64,000 bases of DNA, from assembly GCF_030813415.1 (NCBI RefSeq), contig NZ_JAUSUF010000010.1, positions 46,967 to 110,966 of the forward strand. Direction: 5' to 3'. Of the stretch, positions 18,212 through 27,896 are shown piece after piece. Position 1 is the stretch's first letter, and each line of letters opens with the position of its first letter. Source of the stretch: Eubacterium multiforme (GTDB taxonomy: Bacteria; Bacillota; Clostridia; Clostridiales; Clostridiaceae). The position numbers were made by a program, and so were the translations under genes. Under the pieces are notes generated by a model that saw only the letters and a list, made by a program, of their open reading frames with translations, made no database searches and had not been told where the DNA came from.

Positions 18212-18937
18212 TTGATTCAATTAAAAAATGTAACTAAAGAATATACCAAGGGATTTAAAGCTGTAGACAATTTAAATTTAGATATTAAAGATGGTGAAAT
18301 TTTTGGTATCTTAGGTCCTAATGGTGCTGGAAAAACTACTACTATAAGTATGATAACTGGTATTTCTGAATCTACTACAGGAGAAATTACAATAAATAAT
18401 ATTGATATAAAAAAAGAGCCTGTAAATGCAAAGATGCAATTTGGTTATGTTCCTGATAGTCCTGATATGTTTTTAAGATATAAAGGAATAGAATATCTTA
18501 ATTTTATGGGGGATGTATACGATGTAGATACAAATATTAGAAAAACTAGAATAGAAGAATTAGCTAAAAGATTTGAAATGGAACATGCCCTAGGAGATAA
18601 AATTCAAAGTTATTCTCATGGAATGAGACAAAAAATTATAATAATGGGTGTTTTAATACATAATCCAAAAGTTTGGATATTAGATGAGCCTCTTACAGGT
18701 TTGGATCCAAAATCTTCTTACTTATTAAAAGAAATGATGAGAGAACATGCTAATGCTGGAAATACTGTATTATTTTCAACACATGTTTTAGAAGTTGCAG
18801 AAAAAATATGTGATAGAGTTGGTATAATTAAACAAGGAAAACTTATATTTGTTGGTACTTTAGAAGAGTTAAGAGAAGAATTTAAAGGGGATGATTCTTT
18901 AGAAAAGATGTTCTTGGAGATGACAGAAAATGAATAG
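18212..18937 (+). CDS. ABC transporter ATP-binding protein
   Basis: A 241-aa ABC ATPase with Walker A (GPNGAGKTT), Q-loop region (FGYVPDSPDMF), signature SHGMRQK, Walker B (VWILDEPLTGLDP) and H-loop (STHVLE). The start is a TTG at 18212, preceded by GGGGG and in frame with MIQLKNVTKEY. It overlaps the permease gene by 8 bp, so the two are translationally coupled. It probably energises an exporter of the ABC-2 type, such as antibiotic or lipid efflux; the substrate is unknown. Confidence 0.94.
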   Translation: MIQLKNVTKEYTKGFKAVDNLNLDIKDGEIFGILGPNGAGKTTTISMITGISESTTGEITINNIDIKKEPVNAKMQFGYVPDSPDMFLRYKGIEYLNFMGDVYDVDTNIRKTRIEELAKRFEMEHALGDKIQSYSHGMRQKIIIMGVLIHNPKVWILDEPLTGLDPKSSYLLKEMMREHANAGNTVLFSTHVLEVAEKICDRVGIIKQGKLIFVGTLEELREEFKGDDSLEKMFLEMTENE

Positions 18938-20534
18938 GATTAAAATATTAACTAAATACTTTTTAGGAAACTCTTTTAATAATGCCTCTTCTGGTATAAA
19001 ATCTAAAAAATTAGCAACCTTTTTATATATTTTAATTTTATTTGGGTTATCTATGCCCTTTTGCAATATGATAATGAATATGTATGAACCTTTTTCTAAA
19101 ATAGGTCAAGAAGGTTTCTTACTTTCATTTATATTTTTATTTGGCTCTTTAATTATACTACTTTTAGGAATTTACGATATATTAGACTCCTTTTTCTTTT
19201 CAGATGATGTAGAACCTTTAATGCCTATGCCTTTTAAAAGTAGTGAACTTATGATAGGTAAATTCATAACAACTTTAATAGATATGTATATTTATTTGTC
19301 TATTATAATACTACCTCTAATTGCTTTTGGTGCATTAAAAAAAGCTGGTATAACATACTTTTTAATGTTAATTCCAGTATATTTACTATCACCTATAGTA
19401 ACAATTATATTTTGTATTTTAATAATAATGCTTTTAATGAGTTTTATAAATATATCCAAGCATCAAAATCTATTTAAAATAATATTTAGCACTTTAGGTA
19501 TTGTTATTATGCTTTTCTTATATTCTTTGAATTCTAATAGTATGAGTTCTGAAAATGTTTCTAAGGCTATGCAGTCAAATAATGGCCTTATTAATTTAAG
19601 TAACAAAATATTTATTACAAATATTTTTAGCACTAAAGCCTTAATTTATAGTAATTCTTTAAAGGGATTATTAAACTTAGGTTTATTAATATTAATTTCA
19701 GCAATTGCATTAATAATATCTTGCTATTTAGGTAAAATTTTATATACTAAAACTTTATCAAAAAGAACAGATACCTTTAGTAAAAGGGAGAACATTTTAG
19801 AAAAACAAGGAAATAAAGTTATTGTTCAAAACTCTAAAATTAAAACACTTATCTTAAGAGAAATACGAACAATATTAAGAGAGCCTAGTAACTTTATAAA
19901 TTGTGTTGTAATGCTTATTTATATGCCTATATTTGTTTGTGTATTTTTTATAAAAGGAAATATTTTTGATGGAGCATCACAAGAAAAGATAAACATTATT
20001 GTAATGGCAGCTACTTTCTTAGCAATTTCTTTAACAATATCAGGAAATGCTGTTGCTGCTACTGCTTTAAGTAGAGAAGGTAAAGATATACTTGTATCAA
20101 AATACATACCTGTTAGCTACAAAACACAAATTCACTCTAAAATAATATTAAGTTTTGCTATAAATGGATTATCAATACTATTAGGTATAGGAATATTAAT
20201 ATACGCTAAAGTTTCTCCATTAATATTTGTACTTAGTTTAATAATACAAATACTAACTGTAATTACTATCTCTTTAAGTGAAATGCTTTTAGATTATACA
20301 GCACCAAAACTTAATTGGGTAGATATTAAAAATCTTTATAGTAAAAATTTTAGACCTTTACTTATTATGCTTGTATGCTTAATTTTAGGTATTGTAAATA
20401 TATATCTAGGCATTGCATTAAGTCCATTTATTATATTTTTAGTTGATGGAATAGTTCTATTAATATCAATAGTTTTATTATATAAATTTTTAATAAAATT
20501 TGGTATTAAAGCTTATGAAAAAGATTATTTATAA
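18930..20534 (+). CDS. ABC transporter permease (ABC-2-like)
   Basis: A 534-aa integral membrane protein with roughly 12 predicted spans. A long hydrophilic segment around residues 285-325 (RTDTFSKRENILEKQGNK) precedes the second half. The two halves resemble large ABC-2 permeases of Firmicutes paired with a single ATPase. It overlaps the ATPase gene by 8 bp and ends 60 bp before a strong hairpin. The substrate is unknown. Confidence 0.88.
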   Translation: MNRIKILTKYFLGNSFNNASSGIKSKKLATFLYILILFGLSMPFCNMIMNMYEPFSKIGQEGFLLSFIFLFGSLIILLLGIYDILDSFFFSDDVEPLMPMPFKSSELMIGKFITTLIDMYIYLSIIILPLIAFGALKKAGITYFLMLIPVYLLSPIVTIIFCILIIMLLMSFINISKHQNLFKIIFSTLGIVIMLFLYSLNSNSMSSENVSKAMQSNNGLINLSNKIFITNIFSTKALIYSNSLKGLLNLGLLILISAIALIISCYLGKILYTKTLSKRTDTFSKRENILEKQGNKVIVQNSKIKTLILREIRTILREPSNFINCVVMLIYMPIFVCVFFIKGNIFDGASQEKINIIVMAATFLAISLTISGNAVAATALSREGKDILVSKYIPVSYKTQIHSKIILSFAINGLSILLGIGILIYAKVSPLIFVLSLIIQILTVITISLSEMLLDYTAPKLNWVDIKNLYSKNFRPLLIMLVCLILGIVNIYLGIALSPFIIFLVDGIVLLISIVLLYKFLIKFGIKAYEKDYL

Positions 20535-20590
20535 AAGTATTTATATAAAATCTTACACTAAAAAATACTAATAAATTAACTATATTTTTT

Positions 20591-20632
20591 AATTAATCCT
20601 TAAATGACTTTAAATTCATTTAAGGATTAATT
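20591..20632. terminator. rho-independent terminator
   Basis: A 17-bp inverted repeat (AATTAATCCTTAAATGA and complement, 8-nt loop) with A/T-rich flanks between the convergent permease and LysR genes. Confidence 0.75.
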
Positions 20633-20676
20633 ATTATTTATTAAAATCTAATATATTTTTATGTCTTTTATAACTA

Positions 20677-21555
20677 TCAAAATTTCTTATTTATTATATA
20701 GTCCCTAAAATCTTTAATAGTATTATTTTTACACTTTTCTTTATTCCAAGCCATATATATAGTTTTATATCCAATATCTTCTTTTATATTAATTATAGAT
20801 ATTTTACTTGTACTTATACTTGGAGTATATGGAACTATTGTAATTCCAGCCCCTGCAGATACTAATCCCATTAGCATACTTGCCTTATTAGGCTCCACTG
20901 ATATTTTTGGTGTATATCCAATAAGTTCAGAGTAAGAAATCCTTTTATTTTTTAAATTATTATTTAGTATAATAAAAGATTCTTCTTTTAACTCCTTTAG
21001 TGAAACCTCCATTCTGTTAGAAAGACGATGCCCCTTTGGAACAATTAAAACATACTTTTCTTTTTTTACAAGTACAGCCTTAAGCTCTGGATAATTATCA
21101 ATAAAATTAATATCATCAAAAAATGCTAAATCAATGTCACCCTTATTTAAACTATTTAAAATTTCTAAAGTAGAACCATTATCAAATTGAAATTTAACAT
21201 CTGGATTTTTATTTAAAAAATCACTTAATATAAAAGGAACAAAGGTAGAACCTATACATTCAGTAGATGAAATTATTATTTTTCTTTCATTATTTTTTTG
21301 TATATTATTTATTTCTTCAATACCTTTTTCAATATTAAATAATGCTAACTCAACATATTTTAAAAACACCTCTCCTGATTCAGTAATCTTAATATTTCTA
21401 CCTTCCCTTTCAAATAAATCTATTTCTAACTCTTTTTCAAGTTTTAATATTGATTTACTTAATGCAGGTTGAGTTATTAACAATTTACTAGAAGCTATTG
21501 TAAAATTTTTAGTTTCTGCTAACATCTTAAAATATTCTAATTGTTGTAAGTTCAT
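20677..21555 (-). CDS. LysR family transcriptional regulator
   Basis: A 292-aa LTTR. The N-terminal winged HTH begins MNLQQLEYFKMLAET and includes SSKLLITQPALSKSILKLE. The C-terminal effector domain has two periplasmic-binding-like lobes with the usual DLAFFDD and GAGITIVPY segments. The start was set at ATG 21555, after GGGAGG, in place of the longer frame. The gene is divergent from the ferredoxin-nitroreductase gene and, following LysR convention, probably regulates it from the shared 200-bp intergenic region. Confidence 0.93.
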   Translation of the reverse strand: MNLQQLEYFKMLAETKNFTIASSKLLITQPALSKSILKLEKELEIDLFEREGRNIKITESGEVFLKYVELALFNIEKGIEEINNIQKNNERKIIISSTECIGSTFVPFILSDFLNKNPDVKFQFDNGSTLEILNSLNKGDIDLAFFDDINFIDNYPELKAVLVKKEKYVLIVPKGHRLSNRMEVSLKELKEESFIILNNNLKNKRISYSELIGYTPKISVEPNKASMLMGLVSAGAGITIVPYTPSISTSKISIINIKEDIGYKTIYMAWNKEKCKNNTIKDFRDYIINKKF

Positions 21556-21755
21556 AAATGCCTCCCTCTTAATTATCATAACTAAATTTCATACTATTAT
21601 GAATATTAGTAATTAGACTACCTAAGTTATACAGTGATATAATAGCAATAAATTAATTTTAAATCTAGTATTTTATATGACTTTTATTTATATATAATCT
21701 TAAATTTTATATAATATAAAAATTTTATAACATACATTTAAGGAGAGGATTATTA

Positions 21756-22574
21756 ATGTTTAGTGTATCTAGTGAAAAATGTATAGGTTGTTCAAAATGT
21801 ATTAAAGATTGTCCAGCAAATGATATATTCCTTAAGGATGGTAAAGCTATTATTAAAAATAAAAATTGTTTTAAATGTGGTCATTGTATTGCTATTTGTC
21901 CAGTTAATGCTGTATCAACAGATGATTATAATATGGATGAAGTAAAAGAATATAATGAAGAAGACTTTAAAATAGATTCTTCTAAATTATTAAACTTTAT
22001 TAAATTTAGAAGAAGTGTTAGACAATTTAAAAATAAAACTGTTGAAAAAGAAAAAATAGAAAAGATAATTGAAGCTGGAAGATTTACTCAAACTGCAAAA
22101 AATAATCAAGATGTATCATATATAGTTGTTACTGAAAATCTTCAAAAATTAAAAGAATTAGCTTATAAAAGTTTAAAAGAAAAAGGAGACTATTTACTTA
22201 AAAATCTAACTCCTCAAACAGAACATCTAAAAAGATATGCTCTAATGTGGAGTAACATGTACGAAAAATATAAACTAGATCCTATAAATAATGATAAACT
22301 TTTTTTCAATGCTCCTGTTTTAATAATAGTTACATCTAAAAATCCATTAGATGGTGGATTAGCTTCTTCAAATATGGAACTTATGGTTAATTCATTAGAT
22401 TTAGGTACTTTTTTTAGTGGTTTTTTCCAAGTTGCTGCTAAAGATAATAAAGAAATTTTAGATTTTCTTAAAATTAAGGATACAAATATAGCTTCATGTA
22501 TGGTAATAGGTTATCCTAATGTTAAATACCAAAGAACAATACCAAGGAAAGAAGCAAATATTTATTGGTATTAA
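21756..22574 (+). CDS. 4Fe-4S ferredoxin-nitroreductase fusion protein
   Basis: A 272-aa protein. The N-terminus holds two 4Fe-4S motifs, CIGCSKCIKDCP and CFKCGHCIAICP. From about residue 85 it is an FMN nitroreductase domain (FRRSVRQFKNKTVEKE, GRFTQTAKNNQ, then FSGFFQ and IGYPNVKYQRTIPRK). Such fusions reduce nitro-aromatics or quinones with ferredoxin-type electron entry. AAGGAG precedes the ATG. A LysR gene is divergent from it, and a terminator follows at 22595. Confidence 0.93.
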   Translation: MFSVSSEKCIGCSKCIKDCPANDIFLKDGKAIIKNKNCFKCGHCIAICPVNAVSTDDYNMDEVKEYNEEDFKIDSSKLLNFIKFRRSVRQFKNKTVEKEKIEKIIEAGRFTQTAKNNQDVSYIVVTENLQKLKELAYKSLKEKGDYLLKNLTPQTEHLKRYALMWSNMYEKYKLDPINNDKLFFNAPVLIIVTSKNPLDGGLASSNMELMVNSLDLGTFFSGFFQVAAKDNKEILDFLKIKDTNIASCMVIGYPNVKYQRTIPRKEANIYWY

Positions 22575-22594
22575 AAGTAATAAATAAAATTTAA

Positions 22595-22642
22595 AATAAT
22601 AAACCTTAAAGAAAATATACTAATCTTTAAGGTTTATTATTT
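22595..22642. terminator. bidirectional rho-independent terminator
   Basis: AATAATAAACCTTAAAG pairs with CTTTAAGGTTTATTATT, with a 13-nt loop and T-rich flank, between the nitroreductase gene and the convergent PH-domain unit. Confidence 0.85.
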
Positions 22643-22664
22643 TTACTTTTACTAAAGTACAACT

Positions 22665-24146
22665 TTATTTATTAAGTATTTTAGAAACACATTCTTTTCT
22701 CATATAATTTAAGGTAATTACTTCACCTATTTCACTATAATAATTAATTAATATTTTACCTAAATTATATCTTTCTTGAAAAGGTGTTGTTTTAAATTGT
22801 ACAGCTTGTATATCTTTTTTATCTAAAATATATTTAGTTCTTACAAAGCCTCCATTAACTGCCTTTATTTTATTTTTAGATATTTTTAAATTTAAGTTTT
22901 TACCTTTAAGTATTGAAGATGGTATTACAATTAATAAAAGAATATTTACTAAAAATACATAGTTAGTCTTAAAAATTAAATACCCTATTAATGATATTAA
23001 AATAACTATAATAGATGGCTTTAAAACTAGCATTAATTTCCCTTTATTTATTCCATCTCCATCTCCTTCTATTATCCAATCTGGAAGTAATTCCTGTAAT
23101 AAATTAAAAAGTTCCTTTTCCTTGCCTATTGGATATAAAATTATATTTTCATCTCCAATGCCTGTATAACCTTTAACAACTACACTAAGTTCATGAATTT
23201 TAAATATTTGTCTTAAAAGATTTGATCTTAACCTTACCATTTTTACATTATTTATGTTAAATGAAAATTCTCTACTATTTATAAGACCATATTTTACTTT
23301 TATAGTATCTAAGTCCTTTGAAACAGTAAAATCATAATATTTAATCATATAATAAATAACTGCTATACATTTAAGAATAATAAGCAAAATTAATATTCCA
23401 AGTATACCAAAAAATAATGACATATGTTCTGATAAATATGAAGTAGAATTTGAAATAACATCATTTACCTTACTATCTTTAATGAATCTTTCTAAAATAT
23501 TGTACCCCTTAAAAATAAGAATTATGATAATTATTATATTAAATGTTGTTAATCCATATTTAAATAATTCTTTATTACTTGCTTTTTTAACATATGTATT
23601 CTCTTTAAATTTATCTTCTTTTTCTTTATATGTATTTTCTTTATTTTCTAAAACTTCTATCTTTTCTAAACTTTCACCATAAGGATTTTTTGAAAATGCA
23701 AAATCTTTTAGTATATTTATTTTTTCTTTTGATAAATATATTTTTATCTCATCTAAATCTGCATCTTTAACTGGACTTTCTATTTTTACCTTGCTATATC
23801 TTAAAAGTTTTTCTAATAAATTTACTGATATGTCCATAGATTTTATATTGTTTTTAGGAATTATTATTGTATTTTTAGAAAAAATCCCATAGTGATATCT
23901 AGCCTCTTCTTCACTTAATAAAAAATACTGGTTAAACCATTTCCAAACAATATAAGCTATATCTAATATTAATATTACTGGTACTATTAAATAAGCCCAT
24001 TTTTTCATAGAGACAATTGCAAAGATAATTAAAACAATATTTTCTTTAAGACTTAAAATAGCTCTGTAAATTATACTTTTTATATCATTTCTAATTTTGA
24101 TTCCATTATTTAAAGAAGTTTCATTATGATTAATTTTACTTTTCAT
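22665..24146 (-). CDS. PH-domain membrane protein (YdbT/DUF304 type)
   Basis: A 493-aa membrane protein with three pairs of hydrophobic segments, each followed by a bacterial PH (DUF304) domain. Typical features are SEEEARYHYGIFSKN, TVSKDLDTIKVKYGLINSRE and LKISKNKIKAVNGGFVRTK, each ending in an I-x-x-V-x-F/R motif. It is the large partner of the small PH protein encoded 2 bp upstream, as in the Bacillus ydbS-ydbT pair, which protects against certain antimicrobial peptides. Exact role here is unknown. Confidence 0.88.
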   Translation of the reverse strand: MKSKINHNETSLNNGIKIRNDIKSIIYRAILSLKENIVLIIFAIVSMKKWAYLIVPVILILDIAYIVWKWFNQYFLLSEEEARYHYGIFSKNTIIIPKNNIKSMDISVNLLEKLLRYSKVKIESPVKDADLDEIKIYLSKEKINILKDFAFSKNPYGESLEKIEVLENKENTYKEKEDKFKENTYVKKASNKELFKYGLTTFNIIIIIILIFKGYNILERFIKDSKVNDVISNSTSYLSEHMSLFFGILGILILLIILKCIAVIYYMIKYYDFTVSKDLDTIKVKYGLINSREFSFNINNVKMVRLRSNLLRQIFKIHELSVVVKGYTGIGDENIILYPIGKEKELFNLLQELLPDWIIEGDGDGINKGKLMLVLKPSIIVILISLIGYLIFKTNYVFLVNILLLIVIPSSILKGKNLNLKISKNKIKAVNGGFVRTKYILDKKDIQAVQFKTTPFQERYNLGKILINYYSEIGEVITLNYMRKECVSKILNK

Positions 24147-24148
24147 AA

Positions 24149-24658
24149 CTAAGATAACAACTCCTCTTTAACATTTTCATTAATCTTTTTTCTTAGAAAT
24201 TCAACTATTTTATCTACTTCTTTTCTATCTAAATTGGGTATTTCAAAATCTCCACCAGCAGTTCCAATTTTTACAGAAGCAAGATTAAAAATTCTGTTTA
24301 TAGGACCTTCATTTAATTTTATATTTTGTATTCTAACTATTGGAATTGTTACACTTTCAGTAAAAAATATACCTTCTCTAAAATAAATTTCATCTTCATT
24401 AATTTTATAGCTCCATTGTTTATATTCAAAAAATGGTTCAATATAAGCTTCAATAGTAGTTAATCCTATTATTATAAAAGAAATTATATTTATTACTTTT
24501 ATATGCTTAGAAACAAAATTACTTACCCAGGAAATATTCATATTAGGTATTAAAAATCTTATCCCAATATAAATAAGTATTAATACTAATAAATATATTG
24601 TTCTTGAAAATATCCAAGACTTAACAGCATTATTACTTAACTTTTTTTCTATACTCAT
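24149..24658 (-). CDS. PH-domain membrane protein (YdbS type)
   Basis: A 169-aa protein with two N-terminal membrane spans (TIYLLVLILIYIGIRFLI and IISFIIIGLTTIEAYI) followed by one bacterial PH domain (YKINEDEIYFREGIFFTES, then IPIVRIQNIKLNEGP). The gene ends 2 bp before the large DUF304 partner, so translation is likely coupled. GGGGGAG precedes the ATG. Confidence 0.9.
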   Translation of the reverse strand: MSIEKKLSNNAVKSWIFSRTIYLLVLILIYIGIRFLIPNMNISWVSNFVSKHIKVINIISFIIIGLTTIEAYIEPFFEYKQWSYKINEDEIYFREGIFFTESVTIPIVRIQNIKLNEGPINRIFNLASVKIGTAGGDFEIPNLDRKEVDKIVEFLRKKINENVKEELLS

Positions 24659-24759
24659 TTTTCTCCCCCTTTAAAGATTCTTTCATTTATCAAATTATCA
24701 TAAAATATACTATTTAGTCAATTTTTATAATTTTTACAACATTTATAATTTATAATTTT

Positions 24760-24797
24760 AAAAAGGTATCAAATTAAATAATTTGATACCTTTTTTT
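24760..24797. terminator. rho-independent terminator
   Basis: AAAAAGGTATCAAATTA pairs with its complement around a 2-nt loop, with an A-run on one side and a T-run on the other. It probably terminates the 40-aa gene at 24876 on the minus strand. Confidence 0.85.
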
Positions 24798-24875
24798 ATT
24801 AAATTAACAATTTAAATTTTAAATTATATTATAAATTTTTCCTATTAATTGTAGCTTTCACTTAATATATAATCT

Positions 24876-24998
24876 TTACTTAAATGTTTTTGGAATAAAT
24901 TCATCTGCTTTAGCTTTTGGTTCTCCAAAAACTGCCTTTGCACTTTCCACTAATGGATTATGATTTATATGTTTCTTTTTATTTTTCTTTTTAACCAT
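24876..24998 (-). CDS. small basic conserved-looking protein (40 aa)
   Basis: A 40-codon frame reads MVKKKNKKKHINHNP and continues LVESAKAVFGEPKAKADEF before ending IPKTFK. The ATG is preceded by GAGGTGATAATT, a strong ribosome binding site, and a terminator follows. The very basic start and well-formed C-terminus resemble the short CPC_1213-like family of Clostridium perfringens; that identification is from memory and unverified. Function unknown. Confidence 0.65.
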   Translation of the reverse strand: MVKKKNKKKHINHNPLVESAKAVFGEPKAKADEFIPKTFK

Positions 24999-25143
24999 AA
25001 TTATCACCTCAAAAATAATTTGTACAAATTCTCTATATATTATGCAAAAAGAATTATTATTCTGTAATATACTAATTTTTTAAGAATATTTATTAATAAA
25101 GATAACTCCTAACTTTATATGAATATAAAAAGAAGGTGTAAAT

Positions 25144-25875
25144 ATGAATTATAATAAAAAAATTTATTTTATAAAAGATTTATTAGATAATTACTTAAAA
25201 TTTGAAATTAATAATAATAATCTAATTATAAAAAATTTAAATGAGCCTATTGAAAAAAGAGAGTTTATAATAAAAAAAGATGTTATTGACTATTCCTTAT
25301 ATATAGAAGCAATAAATAAAATACACATATTTTATATAAACTCCATTGGAGATTTAAATTATTTTAACTATCCTAATTACTTAGAAAATATAAAAATTTT
25401 AAATGTAAAAAATGATTTTCCTTTAAACAACTTAAATATAAACATATTCAATTGTAATATTTTTACCACCATAGATTATTTCTCAAAAAATACTCTTATT
25501 CTTAAATGGAATAACCATAATACTCCTTATTCAAATAATTTAAAGGATATATTATCTTTTAATACCAATAATTTTTCACCTAAAACATTTAAAAATAATA
25601 ATATTACAAAATTACAAACTTTAAAAGAAAACAATATTATAAGTCCTGAAGATGAATACACTAAATCTTTACTTACAGAAATATCTAAAAAGGATAATAA
25701 AATTAAAGAACTTATGACTACAATGCTTAATTCTGAAAACCATATAAAAACATTAAAAAATGAATATAATAATTTACAATTAAATTTAAATATAAAAATA
25801 AGCTCTCTCTTAAAACTTCTTGAAGAAAAAAATAACATAATATTAAGCTTATCTAATATAATTAATAAAAAATAA
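25144..25875 (+). CDS. hypothetical beta-repeat/coiled-coil protein
   Basis: A 243-aa Asn/Lys/Ile-rich protein. The first 150 residues are predicted beta-rich, with a segment (LYIEAINKIHIFYINSIGDL) that looks like one blade of a propeller repeat. The last 80 residues (from TKSLLTEISKKDNKIKELM) form a heptad coiled coil. It shares this layout with the 339-aa protein at 26797. It is convergent with the Cys-rich gene and separated from it by a shared terminator. Family not recognised; a spore-surface or sporulation role is only an inference from the neighbour. Confidence 0.7.
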   Translation: MNYNKKIYFIKDLLDNYLKFEINNNNLIIKNLNEPIEKREFIIKKDVIDYSLYIEAINKIHIFYINSIGDLNYFNYPNYLENIKILNVKNDFPLNNLNINIFNCNIFTTIDYFSKNTLILKWNNHNTPYSNNLKDILSFNTNNFSPKTFKNNNITKLQTLKENNIISPEDEYTKSLLTEISKKDNKIKELMTTMLNSENHIKTLKNEYNNLQLNLNIKISSLLKLLEEKNNIILSLSNIINKK

Positions 25876-25908
25876 GTCCCTATATAACTTGAAGGGACTT
25901 ATTTTTTA
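25871..25908. terminator. bidirectional rho-independent terminator
   Basis: AATAAGTCCCT pairs with AGGGACTTATT around an 11-nt loop followed by a T-run; it serves the convergent genes at 25144 and 25915. Confidence 0.88.
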
Positions 25909-25914
25909 ATTTAA

Positions 25915-26634
25915 TTATTGAGGATTGCAATTTCCTCCTGCTTGAACATTACAGTTTGGAAGTGTAAAGAACCCAGATACTTGTAATCCTTTAAGAACTC
26001 CATTACAATTTAGATTAGTAACTGGATTGAAAGTTACTGTAGTACAATTACAGTTTGTAAGTTTTTGACGAATTCTTTCACATGCAGCATTAGCATCCGC
26101 TTGATTACATCTAGTACATATAACATTATTTACACATACTGAATCACTACAACATAAGTCCATTAAGAAATTAGGATTGCTAAAACATTCTGTAGAATTA
26201 ACTGCATGATTTATAAGGAATGGAATACATCCTACAATTCTAACATTGTATAAAGTAACTGGTATAGGACAACCACAAACAGTAACATTTGCACTACAAG
26301 GTTCTACAACACATCTTAAACAATCTGTACTAAAAAGAACTCTTAAAAAATCTTGAGGAACAATTCCTAAATTTCCAGGTACATTTAAAATACAACAAAA
26401 ATCAACTCTACGATTAGATGGACATCCTGGGATACATCCTTCTATCTGTCTACTTTCTAAAGTATTTTCTTCTAATTTACAATATTCTTTTTCTTCTTTA
26501 ACTAACGGAACTTCACGTTTTATTAATTCTTTTTCTTCCAACTTAACACTTGTTTTTTCTTCTTCGTTTAAAGTAACTGCAATTTGATCACTTAAATTGT
26601 CTATTTCCATAATTAATTCTTGTATATCCTTCAT
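25915..26634 (-). CDS. cysteine-rich protein, possible spore coat/exosporium component
   Basis: A 239-aa protein with 23 cysteines, 22 of them after residue 60, in pairs and short motifs such as GCIPGCP, DFCC, CGCPIP, DLCCSDSVC and NCNCT. The N-terminal 55 residues are acidic/helical and contain one Cys. There is no signal peptide. Such density in a Clostridium cytosolic product is typical of proteins that cross-link into spore coat or exosporium layers; that is inference, as no family signature was recognised. AAGGAGAAT precedes the ATG. It is flanked on both sides by the two related coiled-coil genes. Confidence 0.72.
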   Translation of the reverse strand: MKDIQELIMEIDNLSDQIAVTLNEEEKTSVKLEEKELIKREVPLVKEEKEYCKLEENTLESRQIEGCIPGCPSNRRVDFCCILNVPGNLGIVPQDFLRVLFSTDCLRCVVEPCSANVTVCGCPIPVTLYNVRIVGCIPFLINHAVNSTECFSNPNFLMDLCCSDSVCVNNVICTRCNQADANAACERIRQKLTNCNCTTVTFNPVTNLNCNGVLKGLQVSGFFTLPNCNVQAGGNCNPQ

Positions 26635-26796
26635 CCTAATTCTCCTTTATAATTAAATATTTTCCCATTATCTTCTATATATTGTCTATAATAATATACT
26701 ATTGATATATTCAAAAAAGGTACTCATTTTTCTGTATTTTTTATATAAGTTTTATCATATTCTATATAAATAGAACTTTTTTATGAAAGGAGATTC

Positions 26797-27816
26797 ATGA
26801 TTGAAAGAAAGAACCTTTATATAATAAATAATAACTCTAATGACATATTTAATTTTATATATAATAAAAAAACTGGTATAGCATATAGAATCTTCAAGGA
26901 AAATCAATGGTCAGATTATAATATTATTGCAGAAAATTGTAATGAAAACTTCCATTTAGCTTTACTTCCTAATGGTCTTATTTATCTTTTTTATGTTGAT
27001 ATTAAAGGAAATCTTTTATTAAAAATATATGATAATTCAAATTGGAGCAAAGAACTAGTTCTCCAAAAAAGTAAAAATAATATATATAAAATGGATTTTA
27101 AAATTGCTACAGTTGGCAATGAAATTCATATAATATATATGATTTTAAATAAAAATGATAACACACAAATATTATCTCACCAAAAAATTCAGAAAATAGA
27201 TAAAATATCTCATATTAAAATAATTGATGTATTAAAATTCAACAGTAATAATTTCTTTAATATCTATGTTAATAACAAGGAAAATTTATATATAGTTTAT
27301 CAAAGGTTTACCAATCAATATGCAATTGGATACAAAGTTTTTAATTTAAAAGATAATACTTATTCTGATTTTAATAATATTGATACAAAAACTGACTATT
27401 TTTCAAATTTTACTTTTTCATTTATAACTGAAGACTCCATTTTTTCTATAGAAAATAAATCAACAAAAAATATTTATGTTAATGAAAATCTAATAACTGA
27501 ACTTACTGATAAGTTAAAAAAAGAGGAAACTAGAAATATATTTCAAGAAAATAAGCTATGTGATATAAAGGATAATTTAAATAAATTTTTAGATAATAAA
27601 AAGCTTTTATTTGAAAATATAGACTTTCTTCAAGAAAATTTAATTAGTAAAGAGGAAAAAATAACAAAATTAGAAAATTTAAATATGGAAATTAATAAAA
27701 AAGTCCTTAACTTAAATAAGGAAATATTGGAACTAAAAAAAGAGCTAGATAAGACTAATTCTCCACTAAAAAAGTTATTAAATAATATATTAAAAAAATT
27801 TAATGAAAATACTTAA
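26797..27816 (+). CDS. hypothetical beta-propeller-like/coiled-coil protein
   Basis: A 339-aa protein. Residues 1-225 contain repeated beta-strand units (HLALLPNGLIYLFYVDIKGN, IATVGNEIHIIYMIL, IYVNNKENLYIVYQRF) spaced about 45-50 residues apart, as in propeller-like lectin or neuraminidase-fold repeats. Residues 235-330 are a coiled coil. No signal peptide. It looks like a longer relative of the 243-aa protein at 25144. AAAGGAG lies 6 bases before the ATG, and CATATTCTA at 26756-26764 resembles a sporulation-sigma -10 element (weak). Function unknown. Confidence 0.7.
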   Translation: MIERKNLYIINNNSNDIFNFIYNKKTGIAYRIFKENQWSDYNIIAENCNENFHLALLPNGLIYLFYVDIKGNLLLKIYDNSNWSKELVLQKSKNNIYKMDFKIATVGNEIHIIYMILNKNDNTQILSHQKIQKIDKISHIKIIDVLKFNSNNFFNIYVNNKENLYIVYQRFTNQYAIGYKVFNLKDNTYSDFNNIDTKTDYFSNFTFSFITEDSIFSIENKSTKNIYVNENLITELTDKLKKEETRNIFQENKLCDIKDNLNKFLDNKKLLFENIDFLQENLISKEEKITKLENLNMEINKKVLNLNKEILELKKELDKTNSPLKKLLNNILKKFNENT

Positions 27817-27823
27817 TAATAAT

Positions 27824-27871
27824 AAAGTCTGTAGAAAAATTTGTTTTTACACAAGTTCTCCTACAGTCTTC
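27824..27871. terminator. rho-independent terminator
   Basis: AAGTCTGTAGAA pairs imperfectly with TTCTCCTACAGTCTT across a roughly 20-nt loop. On the minus strand it is followed by a T-rich tail, so it closes the dhaB1-dhaB2 transcript. Confidence 0.65.
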
Positions 27872-27896
27872 CATTTTATCTATTAAATTATATTTT

